From assembly GCF_030272615.1 (NCBI RefSeq), contig NC_081412.1, positions 481,564,872 to 481,628,871 of the forward strand: 64,000 nt of DNA. Direction: 5' to 3'. A program made the translations under genes and the position numbers. This DNA comes from Cryptomeria japonica (taxonomy: Eukaryota > Streptophyta > Pinopsida > Cupressales > Cupressaceae). This document shows positions 21,891 to 34,462 of the stretch, in pieces (within the stretch, counting starts at the first letter, position 1; every line of letters begins with the position of its first letter). Below the pieces are notes generated by a model. The model was not told the DNA's origin, searched no databases, and worked only from the letters and a program-made list of their open reading frames with translations.

Positions 21891-24420
21891 CCGGAAGAGT
21901 CAGAAGGCAGACAAGTTGGATCAAAAAAAATGGCTAAGTTTGGAACTCCTATTCCAAAAGAGGAAAGCATGCAAAATCATCCAAGTCTGGAAATTCACAT
22001 CAATCCACCAATGTCATCCTGATCCGAAAATGGCCTGAAATTTGACTGTCTGAAAATTTGAAAGATCTTCCAAACTCCAGAATTTGTGTTATGATTCCTA
22101 GGGACCTGAAACCACTCTCAAACATCTTGACAATATATATGAAATATAACTTAAAGTATAAGTGCCACTTAAACTTAAATGTTATAGTTCATATATATAC
22201 ACATGTCTTGAATTGGTAGAAAACATCAAATTCCTCCTTCATGGCCAAAATCCACCCAAGCACTCAGCAGGGTGCCAAAATGGAGGGGTCATGGAGAATT
22301 CAGCATTTGATGAAATTCCTCCTCCACAGTGAAATTCCGCCCAAGGCATGCTTAAGGCACCAAAACAAGATAGCCATTGAAGATTCCAAACAAAGTGGGA
22401 ATTCCTTTGCACATGGAAATAGCGCCCTAGACTAATGGAAAGCGCCAAATTGAGGGGTTCTTGGAGGCATGTAAAATGATCAAATTCCAAGACATGGTGA
22501 ATTCCATGCTTAAGCTTGAAAATTGAAAAAAATTCTAAGGCATGAAAATTAAAGGACCAAGGAGGAATAAAAAGCAAAAAAAATCCCCTCGACAAATTTT
22601 TTGAAATTTTCATTTTTAGACACCAAATCTTATCAGAATCCGGAAAGTTTTGCAGATTTGGACTCATGAGATAATTCTCTATCTCCTGGACCCGGGTCTT
22701 AAATTTTAGGAAAATTCCTAAAAAATAGGAAATGTGGCAAATTGGTCAAAAAAGCTCCCTGTGAATGTGATGAATTCAAAGAGCACAAAAAAAATTCCTT
22801 CCTCGAGAAAGAATTGCACCCAAGAAGAAGAAATTCTGAAAAAAACAATTGACTAAGTGATGGAAATTCCTTCCTTCGCGACATAGTTCTTGGAAATCAT
22901 AAAAATTGGCTAAGGCATGAAGAATTTCCTTCCTCGTGGGTAAGGAACAAATTTATTTTCAAAGGAGAATTCCTTCACAACATGAATCCCATGTCGGGAT
23001 GAATTGAAGGTGGAAAAACAATTTCTTGGCAAGGAAGGAATCAGAGATGAACTGAACAAGAAATTTCTCCCAGGAAAAGTTTTTAAAAATCCATTCTCGG
23101 GCATCAAATCACATCCAAATTTCAAATTTTTACAGATTTGGATTCGTGGGAGAATTTTCTCTCTCCTGGACCGTGGAAACCTAATTTGGAAGTTTTCCTA
23201 AAAAATAGGAAATGTGCAGAATTGATGAAAAACCTTCTTCAAGAAAGGAAAGTTAAAGAGACTTCAAGAAAATTCTTCCTGAATCAAATTTTCTCTCTCC
23301 AACAATTCGAGATGTGCAGGAGTGGATATACAATGGCAGAGTCCACTTGCATGGCGAGGATCTATTGAACGCATGGCAGTATGGTGGCGCATTCATTGCT
23401 AGAATATTTGACCAAATGGCGACCAAGTCATTACATGTTGAATTTATGGCAGATTATTTTTGCATGCAGCCGCCGCATGTGGAAATGATGGAGCATTTAT
23501 GACATAATGGGGTGATTTTTGCATGGATGAATATTCAACGCATGTTGGGCGAATTTGATAGAGGTGGTGCATTTAATGCACAATTGATGCTATTTTGGGT
23601 ACTTTTGAATTAATTGTATATGGGCATGATGGGTTATTAATTGGAGATTCCCACCTTGTTGCATCTTGAGTGGAGAATCTTTTAGGGAAAACCCTCCCCT
23701 CATTTGTAAGGGGGGAGACTTGTATGAAATTGTTGCGATAAGTTTTCAGATAATAACAGTGAAAAATTGTTCTTTGATGGTGTCCACTTAAATTATTTTT
23801 TCAAAGCTTGCATGGTTTCACCTTCCTCACTTAGATTAGAAATAGTAAAGTGCTTTCATTTCAATGGAGAATGTAATGGTGTCTGATGAATTTCCATGGT
23901 TCATACTTTTTGCATCTTGTTGATTGTAAGTTGCAGTGTAAAGTTAGCCTGAGCCACTAAACTTGTGCTAAGTTCGGTTGTGGACAGTCGTTTGGATTGC
24001 GTCGTGTTGGGTATTCAAATGCACTTTCTCAATATGAAAATCCTTCATCATCCTCAGAAGATTGCACCGGTTCTTGTGGAGTTGTAGTTAAACTTGGTGA
24101 AGCAGAGCTTGGTTTATTTGGAATTTGTCCACCAGAGCACTATTCACTGTTATCACTGCCCTTAGGAGTAGATTTGGATCCTTCTAAACCCTTTCCCTTT
24201 TACTTTCAGTTCATTTTAGTCCGTTCGAAACAGCAGCATCGCAGAATTGCCATTTCCGATGATGGAGTTCCAGCCACAACAAAGAAGTGAAAGAATGATG
24301 CAAACGTAAGGCCCCTTGGATTACCAGCAATCACATCAGCTAACTGAGTCACGTCCGTAGCATAAAGGAACCTTGGAGTCGATTGTTTGAACTTCTTGCA
24401 ATCTTAGCATGCAATCACAC
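21891..24420 (+). repeat. Decayed LTR-like sequence
   Basis: No gene. The part at 21995-22200 is homologous, in opposite orientation, to 13620-13800 and the hairpin of the copy-1 unit. Segments near 22620-22735 and 23095-23215 are diverged direct duplicates (CAGATTTGGA, CTCTCCTGGACC and CCTAAAAAATAGGAAATG in both). A leader-like stretch at 23690-23760 reads CCCTCCCCTCATTTG followed by AAGGGGGGAGAC. The open frame at 23997-24290 has no recognisable domain. It is probably one or more old LTRs in plus orientation. Confidence 0.45.
22133..22199. repeat. Imperfect hairpin related to 13546-13610
   Basis: Arms 22133-22163 and 22167-22199 pair over about 27 of 33 positions (ATATATATGAAATATAAC with its partner ending GTTATAGTTCATATATAT). 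It is preceded by CCACTCTCAAACATC, the inverse of text beside the 13546 hairpin. Confidence 0.75.
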
Positions 24421-26974
24421 TTTGATCAAGAGAGAGTGAAGTGACTGTTAGGCAACTTTATTCTCTGTTCAACGTAGTCATAAAAAGCACTCAACAGATG
24501 GGTGGACTCCTAGGAGGTCTCATTGCTTCACCCTTGTGAGCATCACCTATATGCAATGAGTGTTAAGTGCACCATTCATGCTCATGAGTGATGGGTTTGT
24601 ATGAGCCACTACTCATAAAATATGGATCAATGAGTTTGACTCAACAACACAATTGACTCCTCATAAAACAACATAATACATCTGTCTTTAGTGATTTAAA
24701 TATGCATAGTCTATACATATGTATACAATTTGTTTATTTACCTTTTTGCAACTTTTGAATTTTTTCCACAAACATTAACCTAGATATGGCACAAACGGTG
24801 TGGCGTCATATCCAAATGTATTTGCATACAGCCCCAATATAGACTCGTTTATGGATACATTAGAATGCAATATCCATGCCTAGTCTAGGGTATTGATATC
24901 CAAATAGTAGAGAAGTATTGATAAAATTGTTTTCGATTCTAAAAATTCCAACACATTAAACAAGAACAAAATTGCATTGTTGAATACTTTGGCAAGAATG
25001 CCCCCTTTCAAAAGGATTACAAAGAATGGCTTGTCATGGCCCACAAGCATTGATGTTATGAAGATCAACCTTAGAGTAGGCCTCCAACTAACTAGCATAA
25101 ACAAAGAGCTAGATGACCCCTTCTTCAACCTTACTACAATCAAGGAAGATCAATGTTGGCATATATCATGATATATCAAGGGTCATAACCACTCTACCTA
25201 TAATTTTGTTTCTTTAACTTACCCCATATTATTTTGGAAAAATATTATTCTGGCCAGCCACCCAGCAATCTATCATTCAGTATGGGATGGTGGTTGAATT
25301 TTATGTCACTTGCATTGAAATTGTCCATTATTATAAAAGATGATAACAAAGCAACTTGACATCACTCTATTGGTCTTCTTGAGGAATTTCATTCTTTCCT
25401 TTCCCTTCTTGGTCTCTACTCCATTCGCCATTTTGTCTTTTCCATGTAGCTTGCACTCTACTTTCAGCTCTCTTCTACTATTCCCTCTACCTTCATCTCT
25501 ACATCCAGCATTGTCCTCTCTTAATTTTGGTTCAAGCTAAGAAAATGATGCTTGTCTGCTTCTTTAAAAGAACAACGAAAACAATCATCCATCAACATAG
25601 GGCCTTGACTCTCAAAAAGTCCTCTCTATAGACACACTCCATTTTCATCATTTAAAACACCATGCCCACTAGTTTCCTAACAACCATAATTCACCCTCTT
25701 CCACTAGCAAAAGAATCTTGAACTATGAAAATCTAGATCTAGCCAAACATCCCACTAGTATGGTGACTTCCAAGATTGCCAATACTCCCCCCTTCCCTAT
25801 GCATATTTTCCAAAACCCTTCTAACACCTAGACCACACACCCCATTTACAACAATAATGTGGCTATAAATAAATTCAATCAAGTCTATATGAGTAGAGTC
25901 CTACATGCTAATTGGTTGTATGTCTAAGAATCTATAGTCAAAGATGCATCCCAAAATCGATGACCTAGCATCTATTAAAGACCATCTTACCATTAATTTG
26001 TTATAGTATCTACAATATACCCAAGGATCTATAAACTAGGATGAATATTCCATACCATAGCTAGTCAATTACAAACTAAATAAGAGGACATGGAGAAATG
26101 CAATGTTGGAAAAATCACCTCAACATGAAGGACACAAGTATTTAACATTGAAAACCTGAATTTCAAGAGTGGACTTAATGACCCCCTCATCCACTATCTC
26201 CAATACGAATACAATCTTAGTCCACTTGGGCATACAACAAGGAAGAATATTCAATTTTCTGCTCCTAAGATGAGTCACTAACTCCCACAATCCCCTCTCT
26301 ATTCTACTACAACCTATTTATAGTCACAAATCTGCACTTTGTAACTGAAAAATCAACCTAAACATCACTCACATGCTTCTTATAATGCTTATTTCACATA
26401 TATGTTGGTTATTTATGATTGGATAACTCAAAAAGTTGAAAAGATTCCAGGATGAAGAAAAATACAAAATTTCGAAATATCATACAGCTATTTTCTTGAC
26501 ACAAGACAAAACTACCAGTTATAGCACACTCGTAGTTATGAAACTACCACTTGTCAAAACTGGCAATCACATAATTGCCTCCTATTGGCACCGACAATTG
26601 TCCCTGTTTTTTTCCCTATAATACTAGCTTCTTTAATCAGAAGTGTACCTAAATAGTGACATTCTTCACCATGAAGTCATACTGTGATAATTCATTTTTA
26701 CACATCACCTAGGTCTTCATACGACCCTCCACTCACTTCCACCTCACCATACCAAACTGTCTTAATCAGTAAATTTTGCTGTGTATTAAAATTTAATATC
26801 TCATATATTATCAGTCCCAATCCCTTCAATGTCTCTTTGACTGCTGGGCAGGCTCTTCCTATATCTTCTCAAGGGGGGCGAATTGATTGAAAAACTATGT
26901 CCCTTTGCAAAGGATGGCAACTCTAAATTTATATGCACCCTTTCACACCAAACTTGGGTGCTCAATACAAAGGG
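24421..26974. other. Sequence without a recognisable gene
   Basis: Only short frames without motifs. Near 24550-24600 there are short direct repeats of CTCATGAGTG/CAATGAGTG type. Pyrimidine-rich stretches at 25370-25510 give weak open frames with low-complexity Ser/Leu/Phe content. I see no boundaries of a mobile element here. Confidence 0.45.
26928..26933 (-). promoter_or_regulatory. Possible TATA box split from its GCCGAC cluster
   Basis: On the minus strand the text CATATAAATTTAG contains TATAAA at 26928-26933. If the solo LTR 26980-28565 is removed, the GCCGAC cluster starting at 28567 would lie about 40 bases upstream of it. This is the same order and spacing as in the three TGTTGTGAC-family units. 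Confidence 0.35.
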
Positions 26975-26979
26975 GGTCG

Positions 26980-28565
26980 CGTAATATCCCTGCTGTTATT
27001 AACTAAGATACCCAAGGGATATTGTCAAACAATGTTCTGATTACCCTTCTGTTCAAACTTCCTAATTGTATAACCTGCATGTTATGCAGATTTGTAGACC
27101 ACTTGTGTGTTATGCTGTTCTGATTTCTGCAACACTTCAGACTAATTTTGACGCTAGGAAAATTGGTTTTCTAATGCGGATGACTTGGAAACAAAAAGGA
27201 CAATAATCAAGGATGATAATGCAACTTGTATTTTATGTTTTGATGAAGTATCGTGAATAGATATTGCAGAAATATGTGATTACAGAGACTGTAATTATGA
27301 CAAATAGTTGGCATGCAGCTCAAGGAATCACAAATATATGAATCAATCTGATCTCTTCTCATTAAATAATCATGTTCTTATTACATAGGCCAACTTGTAT
27401 CAAATTCATGGACTAACAACAGTGACCACCTTCAGATTTTCTGAAGACAATGACAGCTATGGACTTCAACACACAGACTGAAACTACAATGGATTTCTAA
27501 TGTCAAATGCACCTGGAATATAGCACCTTGAAGAAGCAAGCAATATCTTTGTTGTTGAAGCCTTCAATGACCAAAATCGACCTTCTTGCCAAAATCGCCC
27601 TGCTACTGCTAAGGAGGTCTGAGAACAAATAAATTTGAAGTGCTGAACCCTTCCCCACAATGACAAAGGAATTGCTATTTCTTTCCAAGAAGATCGCCCA
27701 AGCCAAATATCCAAATCGATGCCACAATGGGAGCCAATGAACAAATTTGTGAAATAGCTTCAGACTGGTACAATTTTGTTCAGGAAATTAATGGGCCTCA
27801 AACTTCACCTTTTACTCCTCTAAAATACATTAAAAAGAATCGCCCTTCCTCCTAGATGCTGTCGCTGTCCTCAAAACCTTGAAATGATGCATCAACAATG
27901 GATTATGAGCAAAATCGTGGTAGATAAGGGTCTGATGCAATTTGTCTCAGATTCTGATGTATCACCTGCAATCACCACAAAACTCCTCCAAATGCTCCTT
28001 ACCCAAATCGTCTCACTCCTCCTAGAATGCTGGTACAAAAATATCATCATAAACCTATGAAACTGAAAGTGTCTTCAGATTAGTCACCATAGATAGTGTT
28101 GTAACTCAATGAGCTCCAATGTGAAAGACTGAGATATGCTTCACTCTCAAGCAACCCTTCGGAGGATCTCTCACCCCCTCAGTTATGCAATCAAAGAGAG
28201 GTATCGTTCCCAATGATTAATAATCTGCAGAAACCCTAGGCTCCACAACCACAATGCAAGAGAAGATGCCAAATCACCAATGCCATGACAATGAGCAAAA
28301 TCCCCTATTTATTATTTTCCTCTCATGATTCGATCAGCTTCTAGAAACTTCTCCCTTTAATAAAATAATATTTATAAGTGACTTATTAATTCTTTTTTAT
28401 TTTGTGCTTAGTCACTTTATTAATTTAATAAAATATAAAGTCATCTCATGTATGTTTTTAAATAAATATAATGAGACAACTTATATAATATTAAATTAAA
28501 TAATTTCCCCTTATTTCTCCAGAAATCAAATACAAACAACTCCAGGCCAAAACGGGGACATTACA
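26980..28565 (-). mobile_element. Solo LTR of Ty3/gypsy type
   Basis: It runs from CGTAATATCCC to GGGGACATTACA and is flanked by perfect 5-bp copies of GGTCG (26975-26979 and 28566-28570). On the minus strand it starts TGTAATGTCCCC like the gypsy-1 LTR, hence the strand call. The other terminus has CG where TG is expected, a single mutation. There is no coding region or second LTR, so it is a solo LTR. The text before it, AAAGGG, mimics a polypurine tract, but the matching duplications favour a solo LTR. Confidence 0.85.
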
Positions 28566-28566
28566 G

Positions 28567-28755
28567 GTCGGCCCCTTATTTAAATTATTTATTTGCAATT
28601 CAAAATAATGATGCTAATACCTTCAAGGTCGGCCCTAAAGCAAAAATAATTTTAATTTGTTTTAAATGGCCAAACAGGTCAGCCCTCATGTATTGCCCAA
28701 ATTTATTATTTTTTTATTCAGTCGGCCCTAATTCCTTTTCTGCTCAGGCCGGCCC
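28567..28755 (-). promoter_or_regulatory. Cluster of GGCCGAC (CRT/DRE-like) motifs
   Basis: GTCGGC in the plus text (GCCGAC on minus) occurs at 28567-28572, 28628-28633 and 28721-28726. Damaged versions are AGGTCAGCCC (near 28679) and AGGCCGGCCC (near 28746). Each sits in AGGTCGGCCCTA-like text. GCCGAC is the core of the plant CRT/DRE element. Function is inference. Confidence 0.45.
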
Positions 28756-29932
28756 TATCTCCTTATCCATTTTTACTCTGTTGACAAGGTGAAAAAATAA
28801 AAGCAAAAAAATTCAATCTCAAGCATCTTCAAACTCTTAGTATTCTATGGAAAAATGATAATAGTTAACAAATGGGACCATTGAAAACTGAGTATTTTTC
28901 TATCTATGAGATATTTTATGATATATCACTTTAGATCTATACTTCCCTTAAGTTTTGAAATGCTAAACATAAAGACTACTTTTCTGTTTCAGAAAAGTGC
29001 AGAGGAATAACTCACCGCCAATGCATTTGTGTAGTCAAAGCAACTGGAAAGACACAAAAAAATATATATCAGGGGGGGAAATGACATGTTATAGAATAAG
29101 GTATCATGTACCACATATTATCAATTAATCAATGTCTAAAGTCACAAAGTATTTAGGTACAATGAGATCCTACAATAAGAGGAATTGATAGATTTGCAGT
29201 CATTGAAGTAAATTTAAAGATTTTAAATCCCAAACAATAATTAGTATTGTTTTCTTTACAATTTTATAATTGGAATGTTTGTCCATATCACTTCTGTTCC
29301 AAGAAAGGAATTTCATGCCAAAAGAAAAAAGCAGATGACCAAGAAAGTACTTTTGCAGAAAAGAAATCAATTCGAGAGAAAAACTAGATTGCAAAACTCA
29401 GGTAACATTCAAAAAAGGAGTTATATAAAATATCATCCAAGAAACTCTTTTAACCATTATATTTGTCCAAAAATATGGCTTTTGTTTGATTCTGTAGATA
29501 AAATGATAAATTTATCTACCATTTCCACACCATCCAAGAAGCATCCTTCCATGTAATTGTTGCAAAATAACAGTCTTTTGTTTTCAATGTGTCAAAGGTG
29601 GGTATTAGTTATAAATTTGAGATGCCAGTCAAAATGTTATTATTTTGTAGACCATATTGCGAAGAGCTAAGAGGATGAAATTGGTCCATAAGAGATTGCA
29701 TTTATCATTTTCCGCATTAGGACCAGCTTTGTAACATTCATCTATGTGAGCATTTGATTATTCCTTCTGGACTCCCCGACCACCTCTAAGAGATCTTGGT
29801 AACATTCTAAAAAGATTAATACAATGAAGCAGACAACCCATCAAGTTTGGGAGACTTGTCCTTATTTGATGAGAAAATAATCCTCTACTATTTTTGCGAT
29901 GGAATCATTGTCATTGCTTTTTATAACTTTAG

Positions 29933-30018
29933 GTGTTGCAGAAGTTGGCCTGCGGCAGAGGTAGAAAGATGTGCAAGTTGGTCCTCACTGACGAAATTGC
30001 TGAAATATTCAGTGCAAA
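29933..30018 (+). other. Exon-like segment (low confidence)
   Basis: After a pyrimidine-rich stretch ending CTTTTTATAACTTTAG, 86 bases read without stop as VLQKLACGRGRKMCKLVLTD and on to EIFSAK. They end at AAG|GTCAGA, a plausible donor. The codon choice is less AT-rich than the surroundings. I do not recognise the protein. With no partner exon in matching phase nearby, it could be chance. Confidence 0.25.
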
Positions 30019-30477
30019 GGTCAGATTTGGATTGTTTAAATAACTTTATTTTCAGAAGTATAGTTACAGATTTCATTCTCAGAATTTTACCATGTCTTTC
30101 ATTAATGAATTTATGTCATTTATAGTTATACCAAAATCACAAAAGAAAACCTCTTAACCTAAGGAAGCATGCAAAGTGTTTGACAAAATGTGTATGAGGA
30201 AGCATGCAAAGTGCATGATCTTTTGGTAATAGTTTAGGGGTTCTTACATACTAAATAATTTCCAGTATTTGTTGCATCCCTCTTTATAACACTGATAATG
30301 CTTTTTCCTTACATGGTATTTTTGTGGTGAATTTATATATGGATATGGTTTACATCAGATAAATGATCCTAATTGAGCTTAGTGTGTGAATTGCTTATTA
30401 TTAATGTTCAAATGATATAAGGTTAATGTTTTATTTCAATGAACTGACAATGATTATATGTTATGGGCTAACTACAG

Positions 30478-30607
30478 TTGTGGTTTCCAAGATGGATTTA
30501 GGACAATCCATCTTGCCCTCCAGGATAGAGAGGAAGAGCATCACTGGAGAGAGGGAAACAGACATAGGAACAGTCAAGCATTGTGATTTGGATTTTGTCA
30601 CACACAT
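30478..30607 (+). other. Exon-like segment (low confidence)
   Basis: It is bounded by GGGCTAACTACAG as acceptor and CACACAT|GTAAGT as a near-consensus donor. One frame is open across all 130 bases and includes MDLGQSILPSRIERKS and DIGTVKHCDLDFVTH. The phase does not join directly to 29933-30018. No family is recognised. Confidence 0.3.
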
Positions 30608-30821
30608 GTAAGTTCCAGTTTGTCTTTTGGTCGTATTTTAACTATTTCTTCTTATAACACTTAGGTAAGTGTCAGTTTGACCTTTGTCAACAGCTCATGC
30701 CAAGAATTGACCTATGTTTGATCGGATTAAACCTATGTCCATTGTTTTCTTGTGAATTGCTTATACTTAATAAATATATTGTATTGCCAATATTCTAATT
30801 ATTCTATCCATGCATGTATAT

Positions 30822-30935
30822 GTATGTGTAATGATTTCGTATAAACGTACATATATGTATATGAGCATATACATATATGTACACATATATGTATATTAGT
30901 ATACGAATCCATACATATGAATATACATGTATAGG
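30822..30935. repeat. TATG/CATA palindromic microsatellite-like stretch
   Basis: Alternating ATATGTA and TACATAT words form many overlapping short palindromes such as ATATACATATATGTACAC. Probably a decayed simple repeat. Confidence 0.7.
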
Positions 30936-33616
30936 CGAATAAGTTAAGACAAAGTTGTTTAATTAATAAAACTTAGGATATCGGAGGATTAAATTTCACA
31001 AGGCTTTATAGCCAAACTTATTAATTATTAAAGTTGAGATCTTATGCTAAGGTAAGCCGATTATATATGGCTTCAATTAACTTGCATCGAATGGCATTAT
31101 TAAGTTTTGAATGCTTAAATCCAAGGCCAATATCAGCAGGTTAACTTTGATTCATTTAATTTCTGCTTATATAGTGTCTTCTGAGCACATGAGCTTAAAG
31201 CCAAATCATCTTATCTTTGCACTATTTTAGGATATGAATTTTGAATTGAAAGCTTTGGTTTTATCTCTGCTTCTACTGCCTAATAAGGCACAATGGAAGT
31301 AGTTAATGAGCTACTGAAACCGTTTCTTGCAATACATTTTCCAAGTGCTTATGATAAAGCTTGATAGGATTAGGAATCGATTCATTGAATCCAAAACTAA
31401 ACTGTTTCTTGGTTTACTATCACTTTGGCTAAAACTTTTTGGAATCTAGATAATTTTGGGACAAGACTTCTTTTTCAAGAACCGTTTTTGGAAACGGATG
31501 ATTATTATTTTTTTCATACTCTCTCACAATACGGGAATGAAAAAGACTGAAAAGCTCGAATGAAAATGTTTTCCATTAGTTACTGTTAGCAACTGGAATT
31601 TCATTGTCAACCTTTGGGAAACTCGATAAGAATGGAGAACTTGAAGCTATAAGAAACGGAGATGATAGTCTAGCATTGAATATATTTTCATTTATTCTCA
31701 GGGGTTTCTGGGTTAGAGTAAAGCTCGAGAGGGAGCTCAAGGTTAAAGTTCTTGAGCGTATGATATACTAGAGTTTGCCCTCTTCATATTTTTCTCTCTA
31801 CAAAAGTTCGATATTCTCTGCATAGAACAGTAGAGGAACCTATACTCTTTTGGAGTTTGCGTGAGCTGGAAAGATCTTGGATGAGCTCGAAAGAAAGTTT
31901 AGTTTGTCTCGTTGTTGCCTTGCAATAGTAGGGCTGCTCATTACTGAGAGCTGGGTAGGAAAGAGATTGGCAACCCGAGTCAAATTGCTTCAAAATACAA
32001 TCTACAAGCATGTGCTCTATCTTTCTTGATAAGCATTTTCCTTAATGTGACTCATACTTAATAGATTATTAAGAAAGGCTTTTTGTAAGATACCACCCTA
32101 TTCTGCTCTAAATTGTTTGTTACAAATCAGAAGTAATTCCGTCAAAGAGTTGCCATACAACCAGCCTGTTCTGTTTTTGGTTAAGTTGATATCTGGCGGG
32201 TTTTGTTTTGGATTCCTTTGCATTCATTCTTAAGTGTTCATGTAATATGGGTTAACAACAACATTCATTCATTGATCATAAGACTGAATCATCTTTAATA
32301 CTACTGTATTATTTCAGAACATTTGAACAGCCAGCTGTAGAAATAGTTCTTAAAACTCCAACAATACAATGGACACTCTTTCTCTAAAGCACAATTTTCC
32401 AGTTTCAGTACAATTCACTTAACCAGATATTAACTGAAAGTAAGTAATTAAGAACCTGGAATAATTAATAGTTCACTGTGAAATCAACTAAAGTTCCGCG
32501 ACTCAGCAAGATCTCTTCTTCCCACAATGGCAGAAGTAAACTCCTAGTTCACGCACATTGAGTTGGAGCTGCTCTCAACCACGCCTAGGTTGTGTCTTCA
32601 ATGCGGTGTGTACAGAAAGCTATTTCTTTAAATACGTCTCCACACAACAATGTAAAAACTCCACGCACAGTAATTTGGTTGCCACATCCAGCAAGAATGT
32701 TGTGCCCAGCCACAAATTCGATGCATTAACATCAAAGATTTTGCCACGCCCAATCAATATAATGTATCTCGACCCTGAAAGTAGTGGTCTTTTTCGCCCA
32801 GCCAAAGCTATGTGTGTGTTCGACCAGCAGGAGTATCGGCCAGCAGTGTTGAATGGTTCAGTTAAACGCTGTGTACTTCAGGTACCTCTGCGACTATGCT
32901 TCAGTTCAGTGCACGAAATACTAACCAGCCCTTCTATGCTCACAGCTATTAGCTTGAGGGTCCCAATCCACTAACACGTGATATCTGAGCTCAGTGTTCA
33001 ACGCTGCAAACTTTGAATGACCTGCACTTCCAGCATCACTTTGATTCTACCTGAGGCTGTAGAGTTATCTAGATAGCTACGCCATTTAAGTTTTCAAACA
33101 TTCCCTCTTCCCACAGCATTAACCTTTCTGAAGCAACATGTTGTCCGTATTTTTGTATTCACAAAAATAGACAACCCCTTTAAAAAATTTGTTGGAAAAT
33201 GAAAATTTTACTCTAAGGCACACTTCCTGAGGCAAAATTTTGCTTCGCCCTTGGACTGGCTTAATCCTCAGTCCATCCTCAATCCACGTTTCAAATTTCA
33301 TTGCATTCTAAGTTCGTTTGCTATGTTTTTTCTTCAATTTCGGGTTTTTTCTTCTGGACTACTGGTGGAAAATTCTCCTTTGATTGCAAGTTTTATTTTT
33401 CTCTTGTTTTAGTGTTGTAGGGAAATTTTAAAACAATTACAAATGCACTTTATTTAAAACTTGTCACTTGTAACTTACTTTTTATTCCCCCCTTGTTTTT
33501 TATGTCTTTTAAGTTGTTGTAAGAACTTTTTGGACAAATTATAAGTGAATTTAAAATTATAAGTTTAAAAAGAACTTGTAATTTCTTTCAAAAGTTCCCA
33601 CTTAAGTGATTTGGAG

Positions 33617-33763
33617 ATGTAATAGGGATTTTATTTCCCTATTACATGTTTTAATGTTTTTGGTCACTTGTAAAGGGAATTTTATTTCCCTATGGCAAGT
33701 TCTTTTTTTTAAGTTAAGTCATTAAAACTTGTAAAGGGGATTTTATTTCCCTATTACAAGTTA
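33617..33763. repeat. Series of hairpins with a conserved TTTTATT loop
   Basis: 33617-33647 is a perfect 12-bp-arm hairpin (ATGTAATAGGGA / TCCCTATTACAT) with loop TTTTATT. 33666-33700 and 33726-33762 are relatives with ACTTG...CAAGT outer stems and the same GGGA-TTTTATT-TCCC centre. Weaker relatives with GGGTTT...AAACCC centres are at 33850-33863, 34689-34705 and 34878-34895. Confidence 0.85.
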
Positions 33764-34295
33764 TTTTGACATGTCTTCTTGTTCTTTTCTCTCACAAACC
33801 CAATTTTGCCTTATGAGTTGAAAAGTGAAGCAAATTAAAACTTGTAAAGGGGGTTTGAAAACCCGATTTCATGTCTTTTGCTTGCATTTTAAACTTGCTC
33901 CTTCTCTCCAAGAACCCGGCCTGGTCTTTCTAAAAGGAGTTCGAATTTTTGAAGAATTTCAAACCGATTTTTGTGGAGAATCCATGGAAAGAGGAAGGCG
34001 TGTCATTCTAGGAGCCGTTTTTGTTGCATCATGAACCACATTTTTTTTTTGAGTGGAAGGCATTTTGCTCCTTGCTTGCCACGTTTTTACCTCCTTTCAA
34101 TTCATTTTTGCAGCACATATGGAGGCGTTTTGGTCTCTTTAACCTACATGATTCACCTCCTTGCTTCAACATGTGGATCTACTAGGCGTTTTCACTCTTT
34201 CCTCTTCCTCTTTGGATGTCGTTTTGGGTGTTTATGGTTGAAATCCGAGTTTGTTAAAAATGTGGCAAGGGTTTCAACGTTTTGATTTTACCTTC

Positions 34296-34462
34296 TATTT
34301 AAGGAGCTGATTGTTTCTTTCAAAGTTATTCCATCTCTTTGGAGGGCATCTTGATCAAGCAAGGTATGTTTTGTTTTTAGTTTTGTCTTTATTTTATTTT
34401 TGTTGTTTTGAAATTCCTTGATTGATCATGATAGTTGTTTGTTTTGTTCTTGTTTCATTTCA
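34296..34462 (+). promoter_or_regulatory. TATA-like box and possible leader intron
   Basis: TCTATTTAAGGAG (34294-34306) resembles the core promoter at the R start of plant LTRs. About 60 bases later AGCAAG|GTATGT could be a donor, and CATTTCAG|GTTTG (ending 34462) an acceptor. The stretch between them is T-rich like an intron. Confidence 0.4.

Larger units (their letters stand above)
28771..33189. other. Long stretch with no secure gene
   Basis: Apart from the two weak exon-like segments listed separately and the palindromic TATG stretch at 30822-30935, I see only short frames without motifs. A 138-codon frame at 32558-32974 has no recognisable domain and no splice context. This is the longest part of the window that lacks obvious LTR structure, so host introns or old intergenic DNA are possible. 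Confidence 0.4.

Noticed and set aside
23997-24290. 97-codon frame as a gene
   Set aside because: No known motif; lies in LTR-like leader sequence.
26860-26980. AAGGGGGGCG (26871) and AAAGGGGG (26970) as polypurine tracts of a plus-strand element
   Set aside because: The perfect GGTCG duplications around 26980-28565 show a solo LTR, and no gag-pol lies to the left.
32558-32974. 138-codon frame as a host gene
   Set aside because: No recognisable domain, unusual Cys/Ser-rich composition and no splice or promoter context; probably chance.
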